From: JAXMHN01 sp964578605
Lineage (GTDB): Bacteria > Verrucomicrobiota > Verrucomicrobiia > Limisphaerales > SIBE01
DNA: 64,000 nucleotides
Assembly (NCBI GenBank): GCA_964578605.1
Contig: CAZODO010000019.1
Span: 3,384-67,383, forward strand
Direction: 5' to 3'
Part shown: positions 17,454 to 26,750 of the stretch, piece after piece
How positions within the stretch are numbered: position 1 is the first letter of the stretch
Layout: every line of letters starts with the position of its first letter
Notes under the pieces: model-generated
Seen by the model: the letters and a program-made list of their open reading frames with translations, nothing else
What the model was told of the DNA's origin: nothing
Database searches by the model: none
Made by a program: the position numbers and the translations under genes

Positions 17454-18575
17454 ATGAAAGCGGCCACCACTCTTTTGGTCTTCTGCGTGGGAGCGCTATT
17501 GTCACTGGGAGTCGTGATGCTTTACAGCGCCGGGCTTCTCAAGGGAGGTGCCTATTACGCGCAGATGCAGTTGATCTGGGCGGCTGCCGGGGTGATCTTG
17601 GCGATTGCGGTGGCAGGTGTCGACTACCGGTGGTTCAAGAAAGGCGCTTGGTTCCTGCTGGCCGTGGCGATTGTCCTGCTGGTGTTGGTCCTGTTTGAGC
17701 CCAAGGTTAAAGGCGCCCGCCGCTGGTTCGATTTCGATTTCGTCAAGTTCCAGCCGTCAGAGTTGGCGAAGCTGGCTTTGATTATCGCCTTAGCCCGCTA
17801 CGGAGACCGTTATCGGCGCTACATGCCGGAATTTGGCAAGGGCCTCGTGATACCGGGGTTGATGATCGCAGCTGTTCTCGGCCTGATCTTCATCGAACCC
17901 GACCGTGGGGCAACGGTGCTTTTGGGGACCGTCGCCGTGATTATGCTTTTGCTCGCAGGCACAAAGTTGCGTTTCATCATCGCCCCGTTGCTTCTCGGGG
18001 TGGGCTGCATGGCTTTTTCGATCTGGAACGATCCGGTTCGGTGGAGGCGCATTGAGACTTGGATGAATTTGAGCAGCAACAAGGATGACGCGGGATTCCA
18101 GGTGTGGCGTTCGATTGTTGGCATTGGCAGCGGTGGCATTGATGGAGTCGGTCTAGGGAACGGCCGGGAGAAGGCCTACGTTCCCGACCATCATACCGAT
18201 TTCATTTTTTCGATTGTCGGAGAGGAACTTGGCCTGATCGCCACCCTCGCGACCATTGTGGCCTTCGTGGTGCTTGTCTGGTGTGGACTCACCATTTCCC
18301 GTCGTGCACGGGACACGTTCGGGTTTTTGTTGGGCAGCGGGATCACCTTCTTGATCGGTCTGCAGGCTTTGATCAACATCGGCGTGGTGACGGGGGCGTT
18401 CCCCGCCAAGGGTTTGCCCCTGCCGTTTATCAGCTATGGCGGCTCGAACTTGCTGTTGATGCTTGGATCCATCGGCCTTCTCCTGAGCATTGCCCGCTAC
18501 GCCCGGGATACCCCGGAGGAGCTTCCTGAAACCAATCGCCTCCCTGAACTCGCCGCGGTCCAACTCAGTTCATGA
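17454..18575 (+). CDS. ftsW: SEDS glycosyltransferase FtsW
   Basis: The 373-residue polytopic protein belongs to the SEDS family, which polymerises glycan strands for division together with the class B penicillin-binding protein. About ten helices are visible. Conserved segments include KGARRWFDF, FQPSELAKLALI, EPDRGATVLL, and the C-terminal GLPLPFISYGGSNLL. The ATG at 17454 follows an AAGGAG motif (17445-17450) and is preferred over one at 17391. RodA is a close paralogue, but the dcw position and the neighbouring murG favour FtsW. The stop overlaps the murG start by four bases. Confidence 0.94.
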   Translation: MKAATTLLVFCVGALLSLGVVMLYSAGLLKGGAYYAQMQLIWAAAGVILAIAVAGVDYRWFKKGAWFLLAVAIVLLVLVLFEPKVKGARRWFDFDFVKFQPSELAKLALIIALARYGDRYRRYMPEFGKGLVIPGLMIAAVLGLIFIEPDRGATVLLGTVAVIMLLLAGTKLRFIIAPLLLGVGCMAFSIWNDPVRWRRIETWMNLSSNKDDAGFQVWRSIVGIGSGGIDGVGLGNGREKAYVPDHHTDFIFSIVGEELGLIATLATIVAFVVLVWCGLTISRRARDTFGFLLGSGITFLIGLQALINIGVVTGAFPAKGLPLPFISYGGSNLLLMLGSIGLLLSIARYARDTPEELPETNRLPELAAVQLSS

Positions 18576-19792
18576 CGAAACCCTCCTCTACCCCTCTCAT
18601 TGCGATTGCGTGCGGTGGCACAGGGGGTCACCTTTTCCCAGGGTTGGCCGCAGCCGAAGCGCTCCAGGGTTGGGGTTGCGACATCGCGTTGCTTGTTTCC
18701 AAGAAGGAAGTGGACCAGGAGGCGGTGAAATCCGCCGTCGACATGCAGGTCCTTCCTCTGCCCGCCGTGGCGCTGCAAAATCGCAAGCTGGGGACCTTTC
18801 TCAAAGGCTGCTGGCAATCGTATGGGATCTGCACGAAAGCGTTCCGGGACCGCCCCCCTCGCGCGGTCCTGGCGATGGGCGGGTTTACAAGTGCTCCCCC
18901 GATCGTGGCGGGCAAGCGAACCGGGGCGGCAACCTTTCTGCACGAATCCAATGCCGTTCCAGGCCGGGCCAACCGCTGGCTTTCGCCTTGGGTGGACGGA
19001 GTCTTTGCCGGGTTCGAGAGCGCGGGTAACCGCTTGTATCACCAGTCGATTCGGGTGGTTGGCACGCCCGTGCGCTCGCAATTCAAGCCTTCCGATCCCA
19101 AGCCTTCCCGGATGGCCGTCGGTCTTCAACCGGACCGGCCGGTCCTCCTGGTGATGGGCGGTAGCCAGGGCGCCAGCGGGATCAACCACCTGATGATCGG
19201 CGCCATCCCGGTCCTGGCCGCCAAGGCGCCCGATCTCCAATTCCTGCACCTGACCGGCTCCGAGGAGCGGCAAAAGCTCCAGGCCACCTATGCGGCTTAC
19301 CATCGGCGTGCCGTGATCCGCCCGTTTCTCACCGAGATGGAGCTGGCTCTGGGTGCGGCGACCGTGGTTGTGAATCGTGCTGGCGCCTCTTCCCTGGCGG
19401 AGTTGGCGGCAATGCAGGTTCCCGCAGTGCTCATTCCTTACCCGCACGCCACTGACAATCACCAGTTCCACAACGCACGGGCGTATGTGGACAGCGGCGC
19501 CGCGCAAATGCTCGAGCAGTATGTGACGACCCCGGAGATGCTGGCCGACACGATTCTGCAACTGCTCGTGGACGGCACCGTCCGTGCCAAGATGTGCGCG
19601 GCTCAGAAGCGGTGGCACCATCCCAGTGCGGCCGAAGATATCGCGAGCCATATCTGCCGTGAAATCGGTGTCTGCAAGCCGGCGTCCGTCGCCCCGGGCT
19701 CCTTCCAGCGCGCTTCGGTGGAAGGGCTTCGCAAGCCGTTCGGCGAAGGGAAATTCAAGCTTTCAACCCCCGGGATTCAGCTCGAGCGATGA
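18572..19792 (+). CDS. murG: UDP-GlcNAc:lipid I N-acetylglucosaminyltransferase
   Basis: The 406-residue GT28-family enzyme converts lipid I to lipid II on the inner face of the cytoplasmic membrane. The glycine-rich loop CGGTGGHLFPGLA, AMGGFTSAPP, HESNAVPGRANRWL, VMGGSQGASGIN and NRAGASSLAEL are all present. The C-terminal tail (about 40 residues after HHPSAAEDIA) is longer than usual. It overlaps ftsW by four bases and the murC-murB start by four bases (ATGA). Confidence 0.95.
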   Translation: MTKPSSTPLIAIACGGTGGHLFPGLAAAEALQGWGCDIALLVSKKEVDQEAVKSAVDMQVLPLPAVALQNRKLGTFLKGCWQSYGICTKAFRDRPPRAVLAMGGFTSAPPIVAGKRTGAATFLHESNAVPGRANRWLSPWVDGVFAGFESAGNRLYHQSIRVVGTPVRSQFKPSDPKPSRMAVGLQPDRPVLLVMGGSQGASGINHLMIGAIPVLAAKAPDLQFLHLTGSEERQKLQATYAAYHRRAVIRPFLTEMELALGAATVVVNRAGASSLAELAAMQVPAVLIPYPHATDNHQFHNARAYVDSGAAQMLEQYVTTPEMLADTILQLLVDGTVRAKMCAAQKRWHHPSAAEDIASHICREIGVCKPASVAPGSFQRASVEGLRKPFGEGKFKLSTPGIQLER

Positions 19793-22224
19793 ACGCACTC
19801 AACCCGGATCAAGTCGATAGCCTCCTGCGCACCGCGGGTCCAGGTGCCAAGGTGCACCTTGTCGGTGCGGGAGGTTGCGGCATGAGTGGCCTCGGGCATC
19901 TGTTGCTCGACCTCGGCTGCGAAGTCACCGGCTCCGATCTGCTGGTCAACGAAGAGGTGCGCCAACTGCAAGCGCGTGGCGCGCGTATTTCTCCCCGGCA
20001 CGCAGCCGGCCACCTCGAACCCGGGACTGTGCTGGTGGTTTATACGTCCGCGGTCCATGATGACAACCCGGAGCTTCAAGCTGCCCGGGCGCTGGGCATT
20101 CCTTCGGTTTGCAGGGCCTTTCTGCTGGCGGCTCTGTTGCATCGGCAGCGCGGAATCTGCGTGGCGGGCATGCATGGAAAGACGACCACAAGCGCCTGGC
20201 TAGCCTTCGCCTTGCAGGAACTGGAGGCGCGCCCCAGCTACGCCATCGGAGCGCTTGTCCCTCAATTGGTGCCGCACGCCCGCATGTCTTTGGACGAGGC
20301 TCACTGTCAGCGCGCGCCTCGCCATCCGTGCTTCGTGATCGAAGCGGACGAGAGCGACGGCACACTCGGGCAATTCCGGCCCGAGCACGCGATCGTTCTG
20401 AATGTCGATGCCGACCACCTGGATCATTTTGCCGGCCTCGACGCTATCCTTGAGGAGTTTCGTTTCTTTGGCGACCAGACCACCGGTTCGCTGATTTTTT
20501 GCGCAGACGATCCCCGGCTCGCGGAGCTGTATGCGCGCAATCCGCGCGCTATCTCCTACGGGCGCCATCCGCTGGCGGTTTACCGGGTGGAAATGAGCGT
20601 TCCGGAGACTTCCTGTGAGCCGGGGGCGTCCCCTCGATTGTGCTTTGAGGTTTGGCACAAGGGCGAACGCCTGGGCGTATTTCAGACCGCGCTATTGGGT
20701 GAACAGAACGTTTCGAACGCCACGGCGGTGATTGCCTTGCTCCATCAGCTTGGGTACCAGCCAAGTGCGATCGCATCGGTGGTCGCCCGGTTTCGCGGGG
20801 CGGCGCGCCGGCAGCAAGAGCTTTTCCGGGATGCCCGGTGCCGCTTGTTCGAAGATTACGGGCATCACCCCAACGAGATTCGAGCGACGTTGCGCGCCCT
20901 CAAATCCAGCGGGGCCAAGCGGCTTCTGGTCGCTTTTCAACCGCACCGGTTCACGCGTACCCAGCACCTTTGGAAGGAATTCGCGACCTGTTTTGCGGAC
21001 GCGGATCGGCTCTGGCTGGCGGAAATTTATCCCGCGAGCGAAGCCGAAATTCCGGGCATCAACAGCGGCTTCCTGGCCGCCGCAATCCGCGCGGCGGGAC
21101 ATCCCGTGGAGGGCGTTTTTGATTTCGCCCATCTGGAGGAGGCCCTTCGGGCGGCGATCGAGCCGGGCGATGTGATTCTCTTCCTTGGGGCCGGTGACAT
21201 TACCCGCGCGGCCCATTCGATGGCCGACCGCCTGAAATCCTCTCTGCCCGCTGCGGCGGAACCGGAGCCCCTTCTGCCCGGAATGACCTGGACCTGCAAC
21301 GAGAGCCCCGCCATGAACTCGGAACTTCATGCCCAACTTGCTCAACGTTTGTGCCCGGAGACGGTCCTTCGCCGCGACGAGCCCTTGGCCAGGCGAACCA
21401 CCCTCCGGGTCGGCGGCACGGCCGATCTCTATGTGGAACCGGCTTCCGAAGAGGATCTGGCCACGCTCCTGCGCTTTTGTTGCAGCGCGTCCGTGCCGGT
21501 GTTCGTTCTGGGTCGCGGTTCGAATGTCTTGATTCGTGACGGCGGCATCCGGGGCGTCGTGCTTAGCCTGGCGCATCGTCATTTCAGCGGAATCCGTGTT
21601 TCGGGGGAAACGCTGTCTTGCGGGGCAGGCGCGCGTCTCAAGGCGGTCGTTGCGGAGGCGCGGCGCCATGGGGTGGGCGGACTGGAGTTTCTCGAGGGCA
21701 TCCCCGGAACCGTCGGAGGCGCCATGCGGATGAACGCCGGCGCCATGGGTTCCTGGTTGTTCGATGTCATTCAGACGATTTCTTTTATGGACGAGGGCGG
21801 CGTGATTCAGGAACGGGCGGCCAGCGAAGTGAATGTCGAGTATCGCGGCTGTCCGTTGCTTAGAGATCACATTGCTTTGCGGGCGGTTTTGAAGGGCCAG
21901 GCTGCTTCCCAGGAGTCCATTCGCGCGCGACTGGAATCGTTCAGCCGGATTCGTTGGGACTCTCAGCCGAGCCAGCCAAGTGCCGGCTGCATCTTTAAGA
22001 ACCCCACGACCATTCCCGCGGGGAAGCTGATCGACGAGTTGGGACTCAAGGGCACCCGCGTGGGCGGCGCCTCCGTCTCCGACGTCCACGCCAATTTCAT
22101 CGTCAATGACGGGACCGCCACCGCTCGTGACGTGCTCAGCTTGATCGACATCATCAAAGCGCGCGCCCAGTCCGCTCGCGGCATCGCGCTCGAAACCGAG
22201 GTTCAGATTCTGGGAGAAGGATGA
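19789..22224 (+). CDS. murC-murB: MurC-MurB fusion: UDP-MurNAc:L-Ala ligase plus UDP-enolpyruvyl-GlcNAc reductase
   Basis: This single 811-residue frame joins two successive-pathway enzymes. Residues about 20-490 are MurC: HLVGAGGCGMSGLG, MHGKTTTSAWL (ATP site), EADESDGT, and FEDYGHHPNEI. Residues about 515-811 are MurB, the FAD-dependent reductase that makes UDP-MurNAc: LRVGGTADLYVEP, GRGSNVLIRDGGIRG, EFLEGIPGTVGGAMRMNAGAMGS, PSAGCIFKNP, and VSDVHANFIVN. A short linker (about 486-508) precedes an internal Met at residue 509 (ATG 21313) that could give separate MurB. Both active sites look intact. It overlaps murG and ddl by four bases each. Confidence 0.95.
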   Translation: MNALNPDQVDSLLRTAGPGAKVHLVGAGGCGMSGLGHLLLDLGCEVTGSDLLVNEEVRQLQARGARISPRHAAGHLEPGTVLVVYTSAVHDDNPELQAARALGIPSVCRAFLLAALLHRQRGICVAGMHGKTTTSAWLAFALQELEARPSYAIGALVPQLVPHARMSLDEAHCQRAPRHPCFVIEADESDGTLGQFRPEHAIVLNVDADHLDHFAGLDAILEEFRFFGDQTTGSLIFCADDPRLAELYARNPRAISYGRHPLAVYRVEMSVPETSCEPGASPRLCFEVWHKGERLGVFQTALLGEQNVSNATAVIALLHQLGYQPSAIASVVARFRGAARRQQELFRDARCRLFEDYGHHPNEIRATLRALKSSGAKRLLVAFQPHRFTRTQHLWKEFATCFADADRLWLAEIYPASEAEIPGINSGFLAAAIRAAGHPVEGVFDFAHLEEALRAAIEPGDVILFLGAGDITRAAHSMADRLKSSLPAAAEPEPLLPGMTWTCNESPAMNSELHAQLAQRLCPETVLRRDEPLARRTTLRVGGTADLYVEPASEEDLATLLRFCCSASVPVFVLGRGSNVLIRDGGIRGVVLSLAHRHFSGIRVSGETLSCGAGARLKAVVAEARRHGVGGLEFLEGIPGTVGGAMRMNAGAMGSWLFDVIQTISFMDEGGVIQERAASEVNVEYRGCPLLRDHIALRAVLKGQAASQESIRARLESFSRIRWDSQPSQPSAGCIFKNPTTIPAGKLIDELGLKGTRVGGASVSDVHANFIVNDGTATARDVLSLIDIIKARAQSARGIALETEVQILGEG

Positions 22225-23135
22225 GCGCGCCTGTTCCCCTCACGATCAGTGTTCTCTTGGGCGGACCTTCCGCCGAGCGCGAAGTGTCGCTCAAGAGCGG
22301 GGTGGCCGTGGCCCGGGCTCTGCGCTCGCTGGGTCATCGCGTGCACGAGATCGATCCGCGTCCGGGCGCACTCGTCCTTCCGGAGAGAACGGATGTGGCT
22401 TTCCTGGCCTTGCACGGGACGTACGGCGAAGACGGGACGGTGCAGCGCGAGCTTGAGGCGCTGCGAATCCCCTACACCGGTTGCGATGCCGAATCGAGCC
22501 GGATCGCTTTTGATAAAGTGCTCGCCAAGGAACGGTTTGTGGCCGCCGGCGTCCCCACCGCGCGCTTCGTGGTCGTCGCCGCACCTGACACGCCTTGGCC
22601 AGAGGGGTGGAACCCGCCGGTGGTCCTGAAACCCGCGCGCCAAGGCTCCAGTGTCGGCCTGGTCTTCCTTGATCGTGTTGGCGATTGGGCCCCGGGATTG
22701 GCCGAGGCATTCCGTCACGACTCTGAGGTGCTGGTGGAAGCGAGGATTGCCGGCCGCGAGACGACCGTCGCCATTCTGGACGGCAAGCCTCTTCCCGTGG
22801 TCGAGGTCCGGCCCAAGCAAGGCGCCTACGATTACCAGAACAAATACACGGCGGGGCGCACCGAATACTTCTGTCCGGCGCCTTTCGATGCCGTCATCAC
22901 CCAGCGCATCCAGGCCGCCGCGTTGAACGCGTTCCAGGCCGTGGGCTGCCGCGATTACGCGCGGGTGGACGTGATGGTCGACGCCTCGGGCGCTCCCTGG
23001 GTCCTGGAGGTCAATACGCTGCCCGGCATGACGGAGACCAGTTTGCTTCCCAAAGCGGCCGCGGCAGCCGGCTTTTCGTATCCGGGTCTCTGCCAGGCCA
23101 TGATCGATCTGGCGCTGCGCCGCACCCCCCTCTGA
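22221..23135 (+). CDS. ddl: D-alanine:D-alanine ligase
   Basis: The 304-residue ATP-grasp enzyme forms the D-Ala-D-Ala dipeptide used by MurF. It shows LGGPSAEREVSLKSG, the catalytic-lid segment FLALHGTYGEDG, YTGCDAESSRIAFDK, PVVLKPARQGSSVG, and the metal site VLEVNTLPGMTE. Length is normal. The start ATGA overlaps the murC-murB stop, and the ftsQ ATG lies two bases after its stop, so this is a tightly coupled block. Confidence 0.95.
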   Translation: MSAPVPLTISVLLGGPSAEREVSLKSGVAVARALRSLGHRVHEIDPRPGALVLPERTDVAFLALHGTYGEDGTVQRELEALRIPYTGCDAESSRIAFDKVLAKERFVAAGVPTARFVVVAAPDTPWPEGWNPPVVLKPARQGSSVGLVFLDRVGDWAPGLAEAFRHDSEVLVEARIAGRETTVAILDGKPLPVVEVRPKQGAYDYQNKYTAGRTEYFCPAPFDAVITQRIQAAALNAFQAVGCRDYARVDVMVDASGAPWVLEVNTLPGMTETSLLPKAAAAAGFSYPGLCQAMIDLALRRTPL

Positions 23136-23137
23136 CG

Positions 23138-24127
23138 ATGCGAAAACCCGAACGACCAACCAGTCTCCTGGGATTCAAGCGAAGGCCGAAGAACCGGCGC
23201 TTCGAACGCGAGCACTTGCTCGACGTCAAGATCGAATCCCGCCAGCGCCGAGCCTTGCGCTTTCGGTTGCTCGGCAAGCTGGTGACCGGCTGCTTGGGCA
23301 TCGTGGCTTTCCTTGCCGCCGCTTGGTTTGGCACCCATTGGCTCCTGGACCGGGCCGTCTTCAAAAACCCGGCCTTCGCGGTCCAGGCGATCGATATCGA
23401 AACGAACGGTCTGCTCCCCAAGACACTCATTCGCACCTGCGCAGGCGTGCAGATTGGCGACAATCTGATGGCCCTCGATCTCAACCGCATTCAGCGGGAT
23501 CTCGAGTTTCTGCCCTGGATCCGCAGCGCGGCCGTCGAGCGGGTCCGCCCGCACATGCTGAGAATCCGAGTGATCGAGCGCGAGCCCATTGCTCAAACGA
23601 GCCTCTTTGAGCCGGGCGGCCCGGATGGCGGGATGCAGACGGTCGTCTTTTATTTCGATGCGGACGGCTACGTGATGCTGCCGCTGGAGGCTCATCGGCT
23701 GGAGGCTGCGGCCAGCGGCTTTGATGGCCTGCCGGTGTTGACCGGGGTGGCGGGGGCGCAATTACTCCCGGGGCGGCCGGTGGAATCGCAGCAGATCCAG
23801 GCCGCCTTGCGCCTGGTGGTTGAGTTTGGACGGTCGCCGATGTTCGGGCTGGCCGATCTCAAGTCGGTGGACCTCTCCGTCCCCTGCCTCCTCCAGGCGG
23901 CCACGGGGCAGGGCGCGGCCATCACGTTCGGCCTGAGCAAGCTTGACCTGCAGCTTCGCCGCTGGCGTTTGGTGCACGATTTTGCGTCCAGCACGGGCCG
24001 GCGCCTGGCCTCGCTGGATTTGTCCGTCTCGAACAATGTCCCGGCCCGGTGGCGGGAACTCTCTGGAGCTCCTCCACCCCAGCCCGCGCCGGCCAAACCC
24101 TCTCCCTACAGGAAAAAGCATGTTTAA
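23138..24127 (+). CDS. ftsQ: Cell division protein FtsQ/DivIB
   Basis: The 329-residue protein has a basic cytoplasmic segment (residues 1-45), one membrane helix (about 46-68) and a POTRA-like domain (about 82-150, with AIDIETNGLLPKTLI, NLMALDLNRIQRDLEFLPWIRSA and VERVRPHMLRIRVIER). The beta domain follows, with a visible YFDADGYVM turn. FtsQ scaffolds FtsB/FtsL in the periplasm. It is in the expected order before ftsA and overlaps ftsA by eight bases. The C-terminus is Pro/Lys rich. Confidence 0.9.
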   Translation: MRKPERPTSLLGFKRRPKNRRFEREHLLDVKIESRQRRALRFRLLGKLVTGCLGIVAFLAAAWFGTHWLLDRAVFKNPAFAVQAIDIETNGLLPKTLIRTCAGVQIGDNLMALDLNRIQRDLEFLPWIRSAAVERVRPHMLRIRVIEREPIAQTSLFEPGGPDGGMQTVVFYFDADGYVMLPLEAHRLEAAASGFDGLPVLTGVAGAQLLPGRPVESQQIQAALRLVVEFGRSPMFGLADLKSVDLSVPCLLQAATGQGAAITFGLSKLDLQLRRWRLVHDFASSTGRRLASLDLSVSNNVPARWRELSGAPPPQPAPAKPSPYRKKHV

Positions 24128-25346
24128 CAGCTCCTCCATCATTGTCGGGCTCGATATTGGGACGTCGAAAGTCTGCGCCACCGTCGGCGAATTGAGCGAG
24201 GGCGGCGCCCTGAACATCATCGGCATCGGGCAGGCCAAGTCCCGGGGCGTTCGCAAAGGCGAGATTATCGACTCCGCCACCACCGCGGAAGATGTCCGCA
24301 ATGCCATTGTCGAAGCCGAGCAGATGGCCGACGTCGAAATCCGCAGCGTCTACCTCGGCGTGACCGGCGGCCATGTCCGCGGGTTCAGCAATCGCGGGTT
24401 CCACCCCGTGGTCTCCAATGACCGGGAGATTATGGAGGAAGACGTGCGGGACGTGATCAAGAACGCCAAGACGATCAACCTTTCGGCGGAAAACCGCGTG
24501 GTCCATGTGATCCGCCAGCATTTTCTCGTCAATGGCCAGGAAGGGGTCCGCAACCCGGTCGGGATGGTGGGCAGCCGGATCGAGGTCGACGTCCATGTGG
24601 TGCATGGCAATCTCAACCGATTGCAGAACCCCATCCGTGCCGTCAAAGGCTTACAGATCGAGGTGGAGGATATCGTGTTTACCGGGCTGGCATCCGCCCT
24701 GGCGCTCCTCAACAGCCAGCAGAAGGAACTGGGCGCCCTCGTGATCGATCTCGGCGGCGGCACGACGGAATTCGTGGTCTACGCCGACGGGACGATCAAG
24801 CACACCGGCGTGCTCGCCGTGGGAGGTGACCACATTTCCAATGATCTCGCTTACGGCTTGAAGATCGCCCTCAGCCGGGCGGAGCGGCTCAAGATCGATC
24901 ACGGCTCGGCTCTGGTGAAACCGGAGGCCAAAGGCCGCACCATCCCGCTCACCAACGACCATGGCTTGCCCGAACGGTCCATCAACCTGGAGCACCTTCA
25001 CCGGATCATGTCGCTCCGGGTCGAGGAGATCTTCGAACTCATTGCCCAGGAACTCCAAGCCGCCGCGCTGCTCCATCGCATTCGCGCGGGTGTCTTTTTG
25101 TGTGGCGGCGGCGCCCACATCCCCGGCGTCCAGGAGCTCGCCCGCGACATCTTCGAGATGCCGACTTCCGTCGGAAAGACCAATTGCCTGAGCGGGCTGC
25201 GCTCCGCCCTCGAAGAGCCCGAGTTCGCCGCCAGCATTGGACTCGTCAAGTTCGGCTCGTTCGAGCAGCAGAAAAGGATGGCTGGCCGAGGCTCTTTCGC
25301 CAGCGGCATCAAACAGACCCTTCACCAGTTTTTCCACCGGTCCTGA
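24120..25346 (+). CDS. ftsA: Cell division protein FtsA (actin-like FtsZ membrane tether)
   Basis: The 408-residue protein is an actin-family ATPase that anchors FtsZ to the membrane. It begins IIVGLDIGTSKVCATVGE (phosphate 1 loop). The middle contains LVIDLGGGTTEFVVYADG (phosphate 2) and GVLAVGGDHISNDLAYGL. VFLCGGGAHIPGVQELA is the adenosine motif. The C-terminal helix is amphipathic and basic, as needed for membrane targeting. ATG 24120 overlaps the ftsQ end; an upstream in-frame extension to 23943 is antisense-like filler and is rejected. Confidence 0.95.
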   Translation: MFNSSSIIVGLDIGTSKVCATVGELSEGGALNIIGIGQAKSRGVRKGEIIDSATTAEDVRNAIVEAEQMADVEIRSVYLGVTGGHVRGFSNRGFHPVVSNDREIMEEDVRDVIKNAKTINLSAENRVVHVIRQHFLVNGQEGVRNPVGMVGSRIEVDVHVVHGNLNRLQNPIRAVKGLQIEVEDIVFTGLASALALLNSQQKELGALVIDLGGGTTEFVVYADGTIKHTGVLAVGGDHISNDLAYGLKIALSRAERLKIDHGSALVKPEAKGRTIPLTNDHGLPERSINLEHLHRIMSLRVEEIFELIAQELQAAALLHRIRAGVFLCGGGAHIPGVQELARDIFEMPTSVGKTNCLSGLRSALEEPEFAASIGLVKFGSFEQQKRMAGRGSFASGIKQTLHQFFHRS

Positions 25347-25373
25347 GTTCCTCAACCCACTTCCGCCACCGCC

Positions 25374-26750
25374 ATGAGCTCCACCCTTTTGAGTCCGACT
25401 TCCGAAACAAACGGAACCTCCGATGTTGTGCAGCCGGCCGTTGCCACGCCCGCCCCACCCAGGCCCCTCACCATTCGCATCGTTGGCTTGGGCGGCGCGG
25501 GGAGCAACGCCGTCGCCCACATGGCCAAGACCGGCCTCCAGGAACTCCGCCCCGTCGCTCTGCACACCAACGCCCGCATCCTCGAAATGACGTCCGCCCC
25601 GGATAAGATCCTGCTCGGCGGCGACCTGACCCATGGATTGGGCGCCGGCGGCGACCCCAGCCTCGGCCGGGCCGCGGCAGAACACGGAGGATCCGTCCTG
25701 AAAAGCCTTTGCCAGGAGGTCGATTTGCTCTTCGTCGTCACGGGCCTCGGCGGCGGAACCGGCACCGGTGTCGCCCCGGTCCTGGCGCGGATGGGAAAGG
25801 AATCCGGCGCGCTGGTGATCGGCCTGGCGACGCTGCCCTTCGATGACGAAGGCGCGCGCCGGCGGCGCCAGGCTCAGCAAGGCCTGGACGAGTTGCGCGC
25901 CGCTGCCGACGCCGTGATCTGTCTGCCCAACCAAAAGCTCTTTCGCATCGTCGATGAAAATACCAGCGTTCTGGATGGCCTGAACAAGACCAACGAACTC
26001 CTCGCGCAAGGCATCCAGGGCATCTGGCAGATGCTCACCCGGCCCAGCTTGATCCATGTCGATTTCGCCGATCTCCGCGCTGTCTTGAGGGATCAGCATG
26101 TCGAAGCCTGCTTCGCCTGCGTGGAAGCCCAAGGCGAGGCGCGCTCCCGTGAAGTGATTGAACAACTGCTGGCTTCGCCCCTCCTGGACGACGGCCAGGC
26201 GCTGGCGGAGGCCGATGCCGTGCTCATTAGCCTTTTCGGCGGACCGGACTTGTCCTTGGCCGATGTCAGGAAAGTCATGGAGGAAATCAACCGGCGCACC
26301 GAGAATGCCCATGTCATCATGGGCGCCAGTGTCACCGAGGAAATGCGCGGCCGCCTCGGCCTCACGCTGGTCGCTTCCCGCAAGAACCCGGTGCCCGATC
26401 CGCGCGCGCTCCCGTCCCATCGATCCTCCCCGCAAGACGGCGACGCCCAGCCACTGGCCTCCGAGGGTGGGGATCTGGGCAGCCGGCTTCTCGAAACCTC
26501 CGTTCCCATGTGCGGCGCCTCGCGCTTCGTGCCACCCCCGCCGTCCACAGGGCACGAGATGAATGTCGTTCTGGGTTTGAACGCGAGCGGCACCCGCCCC
26601 GGAGCCAACCCGCCGCGGCGGTTGCAGCAGGGGAACCTGCCGCTCGAAATTGTGTCGAAAGGCCGCTTCGAAAAGAGCCATCCCACCATTCACCGCGGCG
26701 AAGACCTGGATATCCCCACCTACGTCCGCCGCGGCATTCCGTTGAACTGA
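25374..26750 (+). CDS. ftsZ: Cell division protein FtsZ, divergent
   Basis: This 458-residue tubulin-like GTPase builds the division ring. The nucleotide loop GLGGAGSNAV (about residues 38-47) and signature GGGTGTG (126-132) are present. The catalytic T7 loop reads HVDFADLRAVL with Asp230 and Asp233, where most FtsZ have Asn at the first position. The usual NTD motif is HTN. The C-terminal tail is long and Pro-rich, and ends in LDIPTYVRRGIPLN, matching the conserved peptide that binds FtsA. A 30-residue N-terminal extension precedes the GTPase domain. It is the last gene of the cluster. Confidence 0.93.
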   Translation: MSSTLLSPTSETNGTSDVVQPAVATPAPPRPLTIRIVGLGGAGSNAVAHMAKTGLQELRPVALHTNARILEMTSAPDKILLGGDLTHGLGAGGDPSLGRAAAEHGGSVLKSLCQEVDLLFVVTGLGGGTGTGVAPVLARMGKESGALVIGLATLPFDDEGARRRRQAQQGLDELRAAADAVICLPNQKLFRIVDENTSVLDGLNKTNELLAQGIQGIWQMLTRPSLIHVDFADLRAVLRDQHVEACFACVEAQGEARSREVIEQLLASPLLDDGQALAEADAVLISLFGGPDLSLADVRKVMEEINRRTENAHVIMGASVTEEMRGRLGLTLVASRKNPVPDPRALPSHRSSPQDGDAQPLASEGGDLGSRLLETSVPMCGASRFVPPPPSTGHEMNVVLGLNASGTRPGANPPRRLQQGNLPLEIVSKGRFEKSHPTIHRGEDLDIPTYVRRGIPLN

